From an uncultured Alistipes sp. (GTDB taxonomy: Bacteria; Bacteroidota; Bacteroidia; Bacteroidales; Rikenellaceae): 64,000 bases of DNA. The stretch covers positions 62,001 to 126,000 of the forward strand of contig CAPXWY010000002.1 of assembly GCA_948736885.1 (NCBI GenBank). Reading direction: 5' to 3'. Each line of letters opens with the position of its first letter. The first letter of the stretch is position 1. The notes beneath the pieces were generated by a model, which saw only the letters and a program-made list of their open reading frames with translations, had not been told where the DNA came from and did not search any database. Shown here piece after piece: positions 17,395 through 26,061 of this stretch. The translations under genes and the position numbers were made by a program.

Positions 17395-18954
17395 TTAGAA
17401 AGGCGCCTCGTCGCCGAGCGACGGAGGCTTGATGTCGAATTCGCTGCCGCCGGCCGCCGAACCCAGACCGCCGGCAAACGACGGTGCGGCATTGGCGCCG
17501 CTGGCGTAGTCGTCGTAGGCCTGCTGGCTGTCGAGCGCCTGCGAGGGCGGCATCATCGAATCGTCCATGTCGGCGAAGCGCGCCTGCTCCTTGAGGAAAC
17601 GCAGGTTGACGTCGCACACGGCGCCGTTGCGGTGCTTGGCGATGATGATCTCGGCCATGCCGGCCGTGGGCATGCCGTTCTCGTCCTGATTGATGCCGTA
17701 ATACTCCGGACGGTGGATGAAAGCCACGATGTCGGCGTCCTGCTCGATGGCGCCCGACTCGCGCAGGTCCGAAAGCTGGGGCCGCTTCGAACCGCCGCGC
17801 ATCTCGGTGGCGCGGCTCAGCTGCGACAGGGCGATGATCGGCACGTTGAGCTCCTTGGCGATGGCCTTGAGCGTACGCGATATGAAAGCCACCTCCTGCT
17901 CGCGGTTGCCCTTCGAATCCTGGTTGCCGGTCATGAGCTGGAGGTAGTCGATAACGATGATCTTGATGTCGTTATGGATCTTCAGACGCCGCGCCTTGGA
18001 GCGGAACTCGAAGACCGAAAGGGCCGGCGTATCGTCGATGAACAGCGGTGCGGCGCCCAGCGGCTTGGTGGCCGACTCGAGATGGCGCCACTGCTCGGGC
18101 GAGAGACGGCCCGACTTGACGTCGTTGCCGCTCAGTCCCGTCTCGGCGATGATCAGACGCATCATCAACTGCACGGACGACATTTCGAGCGAGAAGAAAG
18201 CCACGCCGGCCTCGTGATCGACGGCCATGTTGCGGGCCATGGAGAGCACGAAAGCCGTCTTACCCATCGAAGGACGGGCCGCGATGATGATCAGGTCCGA
18301 GAGCTGCCAGCCGAGCGTCACGCGGTCGATGGCCACGAAGCCCGACGGCACGCCGTTGTAGGCGCTGGTGTTCTTCGACGCCTCCTCGATCTGCATCAGC
18401 GCACGGGCCAGAATGTCCTTGGACGACTGGACCGAACGCTTGACGTGGCCCTCGGAAACCTTGAAAATCTCGCCCTCGGCGTATCCGATCAGTTCCGTGA
18501 CGTCGGTCGACTCGTCGTACGAACGGCGCTGGATCTCCGTGGCGGAGCGGATCAGCTCACGCTGCACGTATTTCTGGGCGATGATCTTGGCATGGAACTC
18601 GACGTTGGCCGCCGAACCCACCTTCTGCGTGAGCTGGGCCAGGTAGGCCGCGCCGCCTATCTTCTTGAGCTCCTTCTTGACCTTGAGCCGTTCGGTCACA
18701 GTGTAGAGGTCGATGGGCTTGAGCTCCATCGACAACTCCTCGATCGCCTTGTAGATCAAACGGTGCTCCTCGGTGTAGAACGACTCGGTCGTGACGAACT
18801 CCTGCACGGCGATGATGCTGTCCTTTTCGAGCATCAGAGCGCCCAGGACCGCCTCTTCCAACTCGACCGCCTGCGGGGGCACGTTGCCGGCCGTGTCGGT
18901 CAGCGCGTCGTAGGCTTCGCTGTTGCGCCGCGAGGGGGTGAAATCCTTGGCCAT
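17395..18954 (-). CDS. dnaB: Replicative DNA helicase DnaB
   Basis: Hexameric fork helicase. The N-terminal domain (residues 25-130; VPPQAVELEEAVLGALMLE) is joined by a linker to a RecA-like motor with Walker A ARPSMGKT (225-232), Walker B IIVIDYLQLM and the arginine-finger region HRNG. There is no intein. A glycine- and serine-rich tail of about 50 residues ends in PSLGDEAPF. A well-formed Bacteroidota promoter lies 26-56 bp upstream, so dnaB is probably the first gene of a transcript running into comM and perhaps the division genes. Confidence 0.97.
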   Translation of the reverse strand: MAKDFTPSRRNSEAYDALTDTAGNVPPQAVELEEAVLGALMLEKDSIIAVQEFVTTESFYTEEHRLIYKAIEELSMELKPIDLYTVTERLKVKKELKKIGGAAYLAQLTQKVGSAANVEFHAKIIAQKYVQRELIRSATEIQRRSYDESTDVTELIGYAEGEIFKVSEGHVKRSVQSSKDILARALMQIEEASKNTSAYNGVPSGFVAIDRVTLGWQLSDLIIIAARPSMGKTAFVLSMARNMAVDHEAGVAFFSLEMSSVQLMMRLIIAETGLSGNDVKSGRLSPEQWRHLESATKPLGAAPLFIDDTPALSVFEFRSKARRLKIHNDIKIIVIDYLQLMTGNQDSKGNREQEVAFISRTLKAIAKELNVPIIALSQLSRATEMRGGSKRPQLSDLRESGAIEQDADIVAFIHRPEYYGINQDENGMPTAGMAEIIIAKHRNGAVCDVNLRFLKEQARFADMDDSMMPPSQALDSQQAYDDYASGANAAPSFAGGLGSAAGGSEFDIKPPSLGDEAPF

Positions 18955-18979
18955 TTCGTAATGGGTTGCTTTAAGGGTT

Positions 18980-19010
18980 CAAAATTAGCGATTCGGGCGG
19001 ACATATCAAA
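18980..19010 (-). promoter_or_regulatory. Bacteroidota-type promoter of dnaB
   Basis: On the minus strand the -7 box TAATTTTG (18980-18987) follows a -33 box TTTG (19007-19010) with a 19-bp spacer, an exact fit to TTTG-N19-TAnnTTTG. Transcription would begin near 18975. Confidence 0.75.
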
Positions 19011-19065
19011 GGCGGGGGCCAAATAATGAAGTTTTTGCAACGAAAAAACCAGCATCACCCGAGCC

Positions 19066-19081
19066 GGGGCCGGCCGGCCCC
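19066..19081. other. Perfect GC-only palindrome
   Basis: GGGGCCGGCCGGCCCC is a 16-bp perfect palindrome in the 250-bp spacer between comF and dnaB. It has no U-run, so it is not a standard terminator. The rest of the spacer holds the dnaB promoter and a short period-7 tract. Confidence 0.5.
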
Positions 19082-19183
19082 GACGTCCGCGACCTGCCAG
19101 AGGCGGAGTGCCCGCCCGGCCGGATACCTGATTCCCGGCAGAGGAACACGAAAAATCAAGACATTACGAAGTAGTAAGCCCGA

Positions 19184-19204
19184 AATTGCGAATTGTGAAT
19201 CGCC
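19184..19204. repeat. Period-7 tract (AATTGCG AATTGTG AATCGCC)
   Basis: Three 7-base units in phase, immediately before the comF stop. It belongs to the AATTGTG family of tracts found at 27264, 43513, 53791 and 53958. Confidence 0.5.
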
Positions 19205-19206
19205 TG

Positions 19207-19929
19207 CTACTCCTTCACGCCCAGTTCGCGGCGCGAAACGGCCAGAGCAGCCACGCTGACCCGGCAGTCGGGCACGGCGCCGAGCACCGCCTCGATGCAG
19301 GCCACCAGCGTGGAACCCGTAGTCATGACATCGTCGACCAGCAAGATGTGTTTGCCCGCCAGCCGCTCGGGATGGCGGACGGCGAAAGCGCCCGCCACAT
19401 TTTCAGCTCGTTCGCGCCGGGGCCGGAGCGCCTGCGAAGCGGTGTTGCGGCACCGGTACACGCTCGAACGGTCGACCCCGACACCCAGCTGCGCAGCGAT
19501 GCCCTCGGCGATGTATTCGGCCTGGTTGTAACCGCGCAGCATCCGCTTGAAAGGGTGGAGCGGAAGCGGCACGACCGCGTCGACAGAAGCATACAATCCG
19601 CTTTCGCAGAGATAACGGCCGTACCAGCCGCCCATGTCGCGGGCCGAATGCCAGGCACCGCGGTACTTGAAGCCGTGGATCAGCCGCCGCCAGCCGCTGC
19701 CGCGGACATAGAACAGGAACGCCGAAGCCTGCACGACGGGCACAAGCCCGCCGAACTTCTGCCACACGGGGTTGTCGGGGCGGTCCCAGTAACCGGTCAG
19801 CGGCGCCGTGAGCCGGCAGCAGGTGCAGACGGAGCGTTCGCCCTGCACCAAGGGGCGGCCGCAGGCGGGACAGACGGGCGGAAAGAGCAGCGCAGCCGCG
19901 TCGTGCAACAAGTCACTGAGGATCGACAT
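19207..19929 (-). CDS. comF: ComF family phosphoribosyltransferase-fold protein
   Basis: The N-terminal zinc ribbon is CPACGRPL...CTCC, and the C-terminal type I PRTase domain has the PRPP motif ILLVDDVMTTGST near residue 195. The 240-residue length is normal. ComF is needed for DNA uptake in several competent bacteria and may help ssDNA handling; its reaction is not established. ATG 19929 lies inside the end of priA (17-bp overlap), so the two are translationally coupled, consistent with a DNA-processing role. Longer readings add an arginine/serine-rich tail that is out of character. Confidence 0.92.
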   Translation of the reverse strand: MSILSDLLHDAAALLFPPVCPACGRPLVQGERSVCTCCRLTAPLTGYWDRPDNPVWQKFGGLVPVVQASAFLFYVRGSGWRRLIHGFKYRGAWHSARDMGGWYGRYLCESGLYASVDAVVPLPLHPFKRMLRGYNQAEYIAEGIAAQLGVGVDRSSVYRCRNTASQALRPRRERAENVAGAFAVRHPERLAGKHILLVDDVMTTGSTLVACIEAVLGAVPDCRVSVAALAVSRRELGVKE

Positions 19930-22174
19930 TGACAACAACGGCAACGGACTTGAAACGGGGTGTCTGCGCAAAGTCCTGCAGCTCGGCCGCAAGCAGTTCG
20001 CGGGCGCGGGACGACGAAGCGCCCGATTCGATCTTGAGCAGCAGGCCGGCGAGGTATTCGCCGCGGATGCGGTCGACGGGCGGCACCAGCGGCCCCAGGA
20101 GCCGGCGGCCGAAGCGGCGGCGCAGGCGCGCAGCCAGTTCGGCGGCGGCGGCGTGCAGCAGCTGCGGGTCGCGATGACGCAGCAAGAGGGAGATCAACCG
20201 GGCGTAGGGCGGATAGAAAAAAGCTTGGCGGTCGGCCAGCTGGGTGCGGGCCATGGCCTCGAAATCGCCGGCCACGACCTGCCGGACGACCGGATTGCCG
20301 GGCTCGGAGGTCTGGATGACCACCTCGCCCCCCTGCGCCCTGCGCCCTGCGCGGCCGGCAACCTGCATCATCAGCTGGAAAGCCCGCTCGCCGGCCCGGA
20401 AATCGGGGTTGTTGAGCATGTTGTCGGCGTTGAGAATGCCGACCAGCGCCACCCCCTCGAAGTCGAAACCCTTGGTAATCATCTGCGTGCCGACGAGGAT
20501 GTCGGTCTCGCGGCGCGCAAAACCCGCCACGATGGCGTTGAAGGCGCGTTCGGAAGTGACCGTATCGCGGTCGAGCCGTGCGACGCGGGCTTCGGGGAAG
20601 ATGCGGGCGATCTCCTCCTCGATCTTCTCGGTGCCGAAGCCCATGGGCACCACGTCGGTGATCTTGCACGACGGGCATTTGGCCGGCACCGGCTCGGCAT
20701 GGCCGCAATAGTGGCACACCAGCCGTCCGCCCGCCTTGTGGTAGGTGAGCGTCACGTTGCAGTCGGGGCAGCGGGCCGTCCAGCCGCACTCGGTGCACTC
20801 CACATAGGGCGAAAAGCCGCGGCGGTTCTGAAAAAGCATGGCCTGCTCGCCCCGCGCAAGGGTCTCGCCGAGCTTGTCGAGCAGCAGTTTGTTGAAGTGG
20901 GCATGGCGCTCGCCGCGGCGCGCCGCACGCAGGGTGTCGGAGACGATGATTTCGGGCATCCGGGCGTCGCCGTAACGCTCGGCGAGCGCCGCCCGGCCAT
21001 ACTTGCCGCCCTCCGCGTTGACCCACGTTTCGAGCGAGGGAGTAGCGCTCCCGAGCAGCGTGCGGCCGCCGAAAATGCGCGCCATGACCACGGCGCAGTC
21101 ACGGGCGTGATAGCGGGGCGCCGGGTCGCTCTGCTTGTAGCTGGCGTCGTGCTCCTCGTCGACGATGACAAGCTGCAAGCGCCTCATCGGCAAGAAGATG
21201 GACGACCGCACCCCCACTACGAACTCGCCGCCCTGCGAACGGTTGAGCCGGAAATAGGTTTCGGAACGCTGGCGGTCCGTGAGACGCGAATGGTAGGGCG
21301 TCACACGGCTGCCGAAGATGCGCTCCATGCGCTCGATAAGCTGCGCCGTGAGAGCGATTTCGGGGACGAGAAGCAGCACGTCGCCGCCCTGCGCCAGCAC
21401 CTCGGCAATCAGATGGATATAGAGTTCGGTCTTGCCCGACGAAGTGACGCCGTGCAGCAACGCCGTGGACTTGCCGCCGGCGAACTGCCCGCGCAGCGTT
21501 TCGAGGGCCTGCCGCTGGTGGTCGGAGAGCACCGGCAGTCTGAAAAGCGCCGCACCGCGCTCGACGGTGCGTTCATGCTCGGCGGCCGCCATGAACCCCT
21601 TGCGCTCCAGAGCATGGAGCACAGTGCGGTCGGCCTGCAAAAGGCGCCGGGGCACCTCGCCCGGAGGAAGTCCGCCGTCGGGACCTGCCGACGCCAGCTC
21701 CAACAGCGCCTCGTACTGCTTGGGGGCCCGGCGTTGCAACTTCTCGAAGACTTCGTGGAGCCGGTCGGGGTCGTACAGCCCGGGAGCGAGGGTGAAATAG
21801 GTCTCCGTGCGGGGCCGGAACTCCTCGTCGGCGAAACCCTCGAAGCTGTCGGCCGACGGTTTCATGAGCGACGGCAGCGCGGCGCGCATCACCTCGCCGA
21901 GCGAACACATATAATAGGAAGCGACCCACTCCCACAGGGCCATCTGCTCGGCTGTGAGAAGCGGTCGGTCGTAGAGCAGCCGTTGCAAGGGCTTGATCCG
22001 CTTGAAATCGGGCCGGCGCTCGTGTACGCGCCAGACGATGCCGGTATAGAACTTGCGGGCACCGAACTGCACCGCCACGGCCCTGCCCGGCGCGACCTCT
22101 CCCAGCTCCTCGGGCACGGAAAAGGTATAGACGGGCTGCGCCAGAGGCAGCACGATGTCGGCGTAACGCTCCAT
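19913..22174 (-). CDS. priA: Primosomal protein N' (replication restart helicase PriA)
   Basis: Recognises abandoned forks and reloads DnaB. The 753 residues contain an N-terminal 3' DNA-binding domain, the helicase core with Walker A GVTSSGKT (242-249) and VIVDEEHDAS, and paired zinc-binding CxxC motifs (CTECGW, CPDC, CHYC, CPSC) in the middle of helicase domain 2. Motif V/VI residues (GTQMITKGFDF, QVAGRAGR) follow. It is immediately after the yitT-like stop (the stop and start are adjacent), so it belongs to the same transcript as yitT, comF and the radical SAM gene. Confidence 0.96.
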   Translation of the reverse strand: MERYADIVLPLAQPVYTFSVPEELGEVAPGRAVAVQFGARKFYTGIVWRVHERRPDFKRIKPLQRLLYDRPLLTAEQMALWEWVASYYMCSLGEVMRAALPSLMKPSADSFEGFADEEFRPRTETYFTLAPGLYDPDRLHEVFEKLQRRAPKQYEALLELASAGPDGGLPPGEVPRRLLQADRTVLHALERKGFMAAAEHERTVERGAALFRLPVLSDHQRQALETLRGQFAGGKSTALLHGVTSSGKTELYIHLIAEVLAQGGDVLLLVPEIALTAQLIERMERIFGSRVTPYHSRLTDRQRSETYFRLNRSQGGEFVVGVRSSIFLPMRRLQLVIVDEEHDASYKQSDPAPRYHARDCAVVMARIFGGRTLLGSATPSLETWVNAEGGKYGRAALAERYGDARMPEIIVSDTLRAARRGERHAHFNKLLLDKLGETLARGEQAMLFQNRRGFSPYVECTECGWTARCPDCNVTLTYHKAGGRLVCHYCGHAEPVPAKCPSCKITDVVPMGFGTEKIEEEIARIFPEARVARLDRDTVTSERAFNAIVAGFARRETDILVGTQMITKGFDFEGVALVGILNADNMLNNPDFRAGERAFQLMMQVAGRAGRRAQGGEVVIQTSEPGNPVVRQVVAGDFEAMARTQLADRQAFFYPPYARLISLLLRHRDPQLLHAAAAELAARLRRRFGRRLLGPLVPPVDRIRGEYLAGLLLKIESGASSSRARELLAAELQDFAQTPRFKSVAVVVNVDPQ

Positions 22175-23074
22175 CTACAATTTGGGAATGGCCTGGAATC
22201 CCTGGCCGTAGACGCCGGCCACGGAACCGATGGACATGAAGGCCGCCGGGTCGATCGAACGCACGAGCTTGAGGACCTTGTCGGTCTCGCGCTTGCGGCA
22301 TACGACCACCACCACCTTCATCTCCTCGCGCGTATAGCCGCCCATGCCGTCGAGCAGCGTCACGCCGCGGTGGGCGTCCTGCAGGATCGCCCGCGTGATC
22401 TCCTCGTAGCGGCGGCTCATGATGAACACCTGGCTCGACTGCTGGTTGCCCGACATGATCATATCGACGGTGTAGCCGAAGACGGCCGTGAGGATGTAAC
22501 CGTAGACCACCGTATTGAGCGTCGAACCCACGAGCAGCGACGAACCGATGATCAGAAAGTCGGAACACATGACGATGTTGCCGTAGCGCACCGTGCGGTA
22601 CTTGTTGATGATCATGGCCACGATGTCCACGCCGCCCGTCGAGCCGCCCTGCTTGAAGCAGATGGCCACGCCGGTACCGGCCAGAATACCGCCCATGATG
22701 ACCTGCAGGATGTTCTCCATGCCCGAGAAGAGGCCTTCGGGCGGGAGAATGCTCTCCCAGAAGTTCATCGAGAGGGTGATCATCACGATCGAGAAGATGG
22801 TCTTGATGCCGAACTTCCAGCCCACGATGAATCCGGCGACCAAAAGCAGCGCGGCATTGATGATGAAGACCATGTTGCCGACGGTGATCTCCACGCCGAA
22901 CAACTGCCGTACGGCCATCGACAGCACGAGCGAAAGACCCGCCGCTCCGCCGCCCATGCCCTTGGCGGGCATGATGCAGCCGATCCAGCCGAAAGAGTAG
23001 ACGAACATGCCGACGGTCATCAGGAAATACTCCTTGACGAGGGTCAGCAACCGGTCGGTGGACAAAGCGTTCAT
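22175..23074 (-). CDS. YitT family membrane protein (DUF161 + DUF2179)
   Basis: About five hydrophobic helices spread over residues 15-205 carry the family signature GGGAAGLS and GGSTGGVDI. A C-terminal soluble DUF2179 domain follows (residues 215-299; SRRYEEITRAIL..., GGYTREEMKVVVVV). Start chosen at ATG 23074 (MNALSTDRLL); an earlier in-frame start adds 30 residues overlapping the previous gene. Substrate unknown. The 20-bp gap to the radical SAM stop and direct abutment with priA indicate one operon. Confidence 0.9.
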   Translation of the reverse strand: MNALSTDRLLTLVKEYFLMTVGMFVYSFGWIGCIMPAKGMGGGAAGLSLVLSMAVRQLFGVEITVGNMVFIINAALLLVAGFIVGWKFGIKTIFSIVMITLSMNFWESILPPEGLFSGMENILQVIMGGILAGTGVAICFKQGGSTGGVDIVAMIINKYRTVRYGNIVMCSDFLIIGSSLLVGSTLNTVVYGYILTAVFGYTVDMIMSGNQQSSQVFIMSRRYEEITRAILQDAHRGVTLLDGMGGYTREEMKVVVVVCRKRETDKVLKLVRSIDPAAFMSIGSVAGVYGQGFQAIPKL

Positions 23075-23094
23075 AAGTTCATTGCATTTGATTC

Positions 23095-24039
23095 CTACAA
23101 ATGTATAAAAAATTCGCCTTGGTACGCATCGATTTCCTCCAATCTTTTTTCGAGCAGGCCCCACAGCTTCTCATTGCGGACCGCGCCCCAGTCCGGACCG
23201 CAGCGGTAACGGGGCGGCGCCTCGGAAGCGAACCGTTCGACGACCAGGTCGGGACGCAGGCGCCGCAAGATGCCGACGAAAAGGTCGATGTACTGCTCCA
23301 GCGTCCAGAAACGGAACTTCGCGGGGTCGGCCTCGTACTGCGCGGCCATGGCCGTACCGCGGAACAGCTGCAGCTGGTGGAACTTGACGGAGGTGAGAGG
23401 CAGGGCGTTGATGCGGGCGGTCTGGCCGACGAGCATTTCGTCGCTTTCGCCCGGAAGCCCCAGAATGAAATGGCCGCCGACCGGAATGCCCCGTTCGGCG
23501 GTCATGCGCACGGCCCGCTCGGCCGCGGCGAAGTCGTGGCCGCGGTTGATGGCCCGCAGCGTGGCGTCGGATGTCGACTCGATGCCGTATTCGATGGCGA
23601 CATAATGCGTGCGCGCCAGCCGGGCGAAGTAATCGAGCTTGCGGTCGTCGATGCAGTCGGGGCGCGTGCTCACGACGATGCCGGCCACGGCAGGATGGGC
23701 CAGCGCCTCGCCGTAGAGCTCCTTCAGCCGCTCAAGCGGCGCATGGGTATTGGAAAACGACTGGAAATAAGCCAGGTAGCGCGACGCCCTGCGGTAACGG
23801 CGGGCGTGGAATTCGATCCCCTCGTCGATCTGCTGCGCGATGCTCTTCGTCGAGGAACAGTAAGAGGGGGTGAAAGCTCCGTTGACACAGAACGTACACC
23901 CGCCCTCGGCGATCGTTCCGTCGCGGTTGGGGCAGGTGAAGCCGGCGTCCACCGAGAGTTTCTGCACCCGGCCGCCGAAAAGCCGGCGGAAATGGCCGGC
24001 GTAGGAGTTATAGCGTCGCGTATCGCCCCAGGAGTACAT
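23095..24039 (-). CDS. TIGR01212 family radical SAM protein (YhcC-like)
   Basis: The N-terminal motif CPNRDGTIAEGGCTFC supplies the radical SAM cysteines in the spacing peculiar to TIGR01212, followed by the Elp3-like TIM-barrel (YFQSFSNTHAPLERL, STRPDCIDD). I prefer ATG 24039 (MYSWGDTRRYNSYAG), which matches the usual family N-terminus. The longer start at 24057 lies inside a palindromic repeat (24053-24127). The exact reaction is not established for YhcC, although tRNA or protein modification has been suggested. It is the first gene of the set continuing into yitT, priA and comF. Confidence 0.9.
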   Translation of the reverse strand: MYSWGDTRRYNSYAGHFRRLFGGRVQKLSVDAGFTCPNRDGTIAEGGCTFCVNGAFTPSYCSSTKSIAQQIDEGIEFHARRYRRASRYLAYFQSFSNTHAPLERLKELYGEALAHPAVAGIVVSTRPDCIDDRKLDYFARLARTHYVAIEYGIESTSDATLRAINRGHDFAAAERAVRMTAERGIPVGGHFILGLPGESDEMLVGQTARINALPLTSVKFHQLQLFRGTAMAAQYEADPAKFRFWTLEQYIDLFVGILRRLRPDLVVERFASEAPPRYRCGPDWGAVRNEKLWGLLEKRLEEIDAYQGEFFIHL

Positions 24040-24052
24040 AGGTTTCGTTTCT

Positions 24053-24127
24053 GTCATCTTGAGCGAAGCGAAAGATCCGTATTCGAGCCGGACGGACGAA
24101 CAGATCCTTCGCTTCGTTCAGGATGAC
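24053..24127. repeat. Palindromic intergenic repeat with 25-bp arms
   Basis: The arms 24053-24077 and 24103-24127 are reverse complements with three mismatches in 25 (GTCATCTTGAGCGAAGCGAA against TTCGCTTCGTTCAGGATGAC). The sequence resembles the GTCAT(T/C)CTGAGCGAAGCGAAGRATC element scattered between genes in many Bacteroidota. Related single arms occur at 48871-48894 and 53835-53867. Confidence 0.75.
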
Positions 24128-24143
24128 CCGATCGCTGCTTCCG

Positions 24144-25422
24144 TCAGAACGACCAGGTGCCCGCACTGGAGGCCTTGACCGCCGCTGTTGCGTTGGGCAC
24201 GTTGGGGAAAAAGGTCATGCCGGTCTTCTGCTCGACGTCGGCTACCGTCGTACGAAAAGTCGACAGCGCAGCGCCCGAATACGACTTGTTCTCGAACCAG
24301 AAGGCGATGCACTGCAACTCGTCGGCCTTGAGCTGGTAGAGCGGCTTGCCCGTGTTGCCGGACTTGGAGCGGATCATCACCTTGTAGAAGTTCGTCGGCA
24401 CAACGACCGTATTAGGCGTCGGCTTGGCATTGTCCACCACGGTCGTATTGTTATTGGCAAAATGGACGCCCGTCACAACGAAAAGCGTATCGGCGCAGAT
24501 GTTGTTCCAGCAGGCCTTTTCGAGTGACTGCCACACCCCATCGTTGAAACGGTTCTGCCACTGGGGTGCCACATTGGTGACATAGAACGTCTGCCGGTTC
24601 ATCGCTTCGGTGGCCGTACGGTCGTTCGAAGCAATAAAATGACCTCGCGAATAGGAGATAGGAGGCGTCACTCCCGGTATCTTATAGTTGCCGCCCGTAA
24701 TTACCGGCTGCACCGACTGCGAAATATCCGGGTCGTAAAACCACGATTTGGAGCGCGACACCGTATCCCTATAACACTCATGGAGCGGGTAGGCCGACCA
24801 CATGGCCGTGCGCGTGTCGGAGTTGTAGCACACGGTGTAGTTGCGCAGGCCGGTCACAGGAACTCCCTTATAAGTATAGTCGGGGCAGATGTGGGTCGCA
24901 TAATAAAGATCGGCACCGGAGGCCTTGACAGGCAGTTCGGGCCACCCGGGATAGCTGCCCGGCTGGGGCGTCGGATCGGGATCAGGCGTGGGATCCGGGT
25001 CGGGATCGGGCCCGGGGTCGGGAGTCGGATCGGCCGGGCCGGTAGTGAACGTGACGGTGCGGCTGGTCATGCGGTCGGAACCGAACGAGACATAGGCATA
25101 AATGTCGTATTCGGCTTCGGGAGCAAGTGCCGACAGGCGCGCTTTGAGCATGCTGTCCTCGATTTCGGGATCGGTGACAACGAGGGGGGGGGGTCGCGTC
25201 GTCGCCCGAAACCGGCGTGCAGACGAAGCCGCACGACGAAGCCGACGCCAGCACGCCGTGGCCGAATAGCGTGAGGCACTTGACCTCGACCGTCGTGCCG
25301 CTCACCGTCACGACCGGATCGCGGAACCACTCGTCGGGCGTATCGACCGTATCGTTGTCGCAGGCGACGACCGCCAGCGAAGCGCAATACAAAAGAAAGG
25401 CGAAAAAGTTTTTCATATACAT
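24144..25422 (-). pseudogene. Lipoprotein with Ig-like domain and DNA/RNA non-specific endonuclease domain, frameshifted at a C10 tract (possible phase-variable gene)
   Basis: Two readings belong to one gene. From 25422 (or ATG 25416) the N-terminus MKNFFAFLLYC...VVAC is a lipoprotein signal, followed by the first half of an Ig/FN3-like domain. At 25184-25193 the coding strand has ten Cs. With ten the frame shifts into nonsense; with nine it joins exactly to the second reading. That reading completes the domain (ending TVTFTTG), adds a Pro-Asp repeat linker and an endonuclease domain with SRGHFIASNDR and NVAPQWQNRFNDGVW, the PF01223 active-site region (usual DRGH; here SRGH). The cause may be phase variation, real decay or a sequencing error. 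Confidence 0.8.
24963..25035 (-). repeat. Pro-Asp coding repeat
   Basis: GATCCGGATCC-like hexamers coding for alternating Pro-Asp (DPGPDPDPDPTPDPDPTP) form the linker between the Ig-like and nuclease domains. This is a low-complexity spacer typical of surface lipoproteins and is itself prone to length change. Confidence 0.75.
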
Positions 25423-25460
25423 AGATAGTATTATAGGTTCTTATGGAGCACCTTTTCTTA

Positions 25461-25580
25461 TCTCGGCAGCCCTGCAAGCACGGCTCTGCCCTCGGCTCAA
25501 GAAAACGTTCTTTTCAAGCAGGTTTTCACGCCTCGGCATAGCCCGAACAAGTCGGCTCTGCCCTCGGCTCGAGAAAAGGG
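25461..25580. repeat. Two-copy intergenic direct repeat
   Basis: CGGCTCTGCCCTCGGCTC recurs exactly at 25481-25498 and 25553-25570, inside copies of about 45 bp offset by 72 bp (each starting CTCGGCA and ending AGAAAA). It fills the spacer between the nuclease gene and dtd. No reading frame within it is convincing. Confidence 0.65.
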
Positions 25581-26033
25581 TCATTCCTTGTTTTTCGAGT
25601 CGATCCAGATGGTCACGGGACCGTCGTTGACAAGCGACACCTGCATGTCGGCACCGAAACGCCCGGTGGCCACCGGGCGGTCGAGCAGCTCGCCCGCCCG
25701 CCGCACGAAAGCCTCGTAAAGAGGTCTCGAAACCGCCTCGGGCGCCGCCCCGATGTAGGAGGGACGGTTGCCCTTGCGCGTGGAAGCCATCAACGTGAAC
25801 TGGCTCACGGCCAACACTTCGCCGCCGGCCTGCCGCACGTCGAGATTCATGACGCCGGCCTCGTCGTCGAAGATCCGCAGCCGCACGAGCTTGCCGGCGA
25901 GGTATTCGACATCCTCCTGCGTATCGTCCGGCCCGACGCCGACGAAAACCAGCAATCCGGCCCCGATTTCGGAGAAACGCCTGCCGTCGATGTCGACCGA
26001 GGCCCGGCGTACGCGCTGAACGAGAAGTCGCAT
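25581..26033 (-). CDS. dtd: D-aminoacyl-tRNA deacylase
   Basis: Hydrolyses D-amino acids from mischarged tRNA. The 150-residue protein starts MRLLVQRVRRASV and has the catalytic SQFTLMA segment and the Gly-cisPro-type loop in NDGPVTIWID, both diagnostic of DTD1. It lies 28 bp after rluA and is the last gene of cdd-rluA-dtd, all on the minus strand. Confidence 0.96.
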   Translation of the reverse strand: MRLLVQRVRRASVDIDGRRFSEIGAGLLVFVGVGPDDTQEDVEYLAGKLVRLRIFDDEAGVMNLDVRQAGGEVLAVSQFTLMASTRKGNRPSYIGAAPEAVSRPLYEAFVRRAGELLDRPVATGRFGADMQVSLVNDGPVTIWIDSKNKE

Positions 26034-26061
26034 GGGTTTCCTGGGTTATCGGGGGTTCACG

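Noticed and set aside
15676..19026. A 1,116-codon open frame on the plus strand opposite murG, comM and dnaB
   Set aside because: It is the mirror of GC-rich codons in three well-identified minus-strand genes. Its translation is Arg/His/Gly-rich with no domain, and it crosses gene boundaries and promoters.
24982..25151. Treating the two parts of the lipoprotein nuclease as separate genes
   Set aside because: The second part lacks a start with a signal peptide and begins in the middle of the Ig-like domain. One-base correction at the C10 tract merges both.
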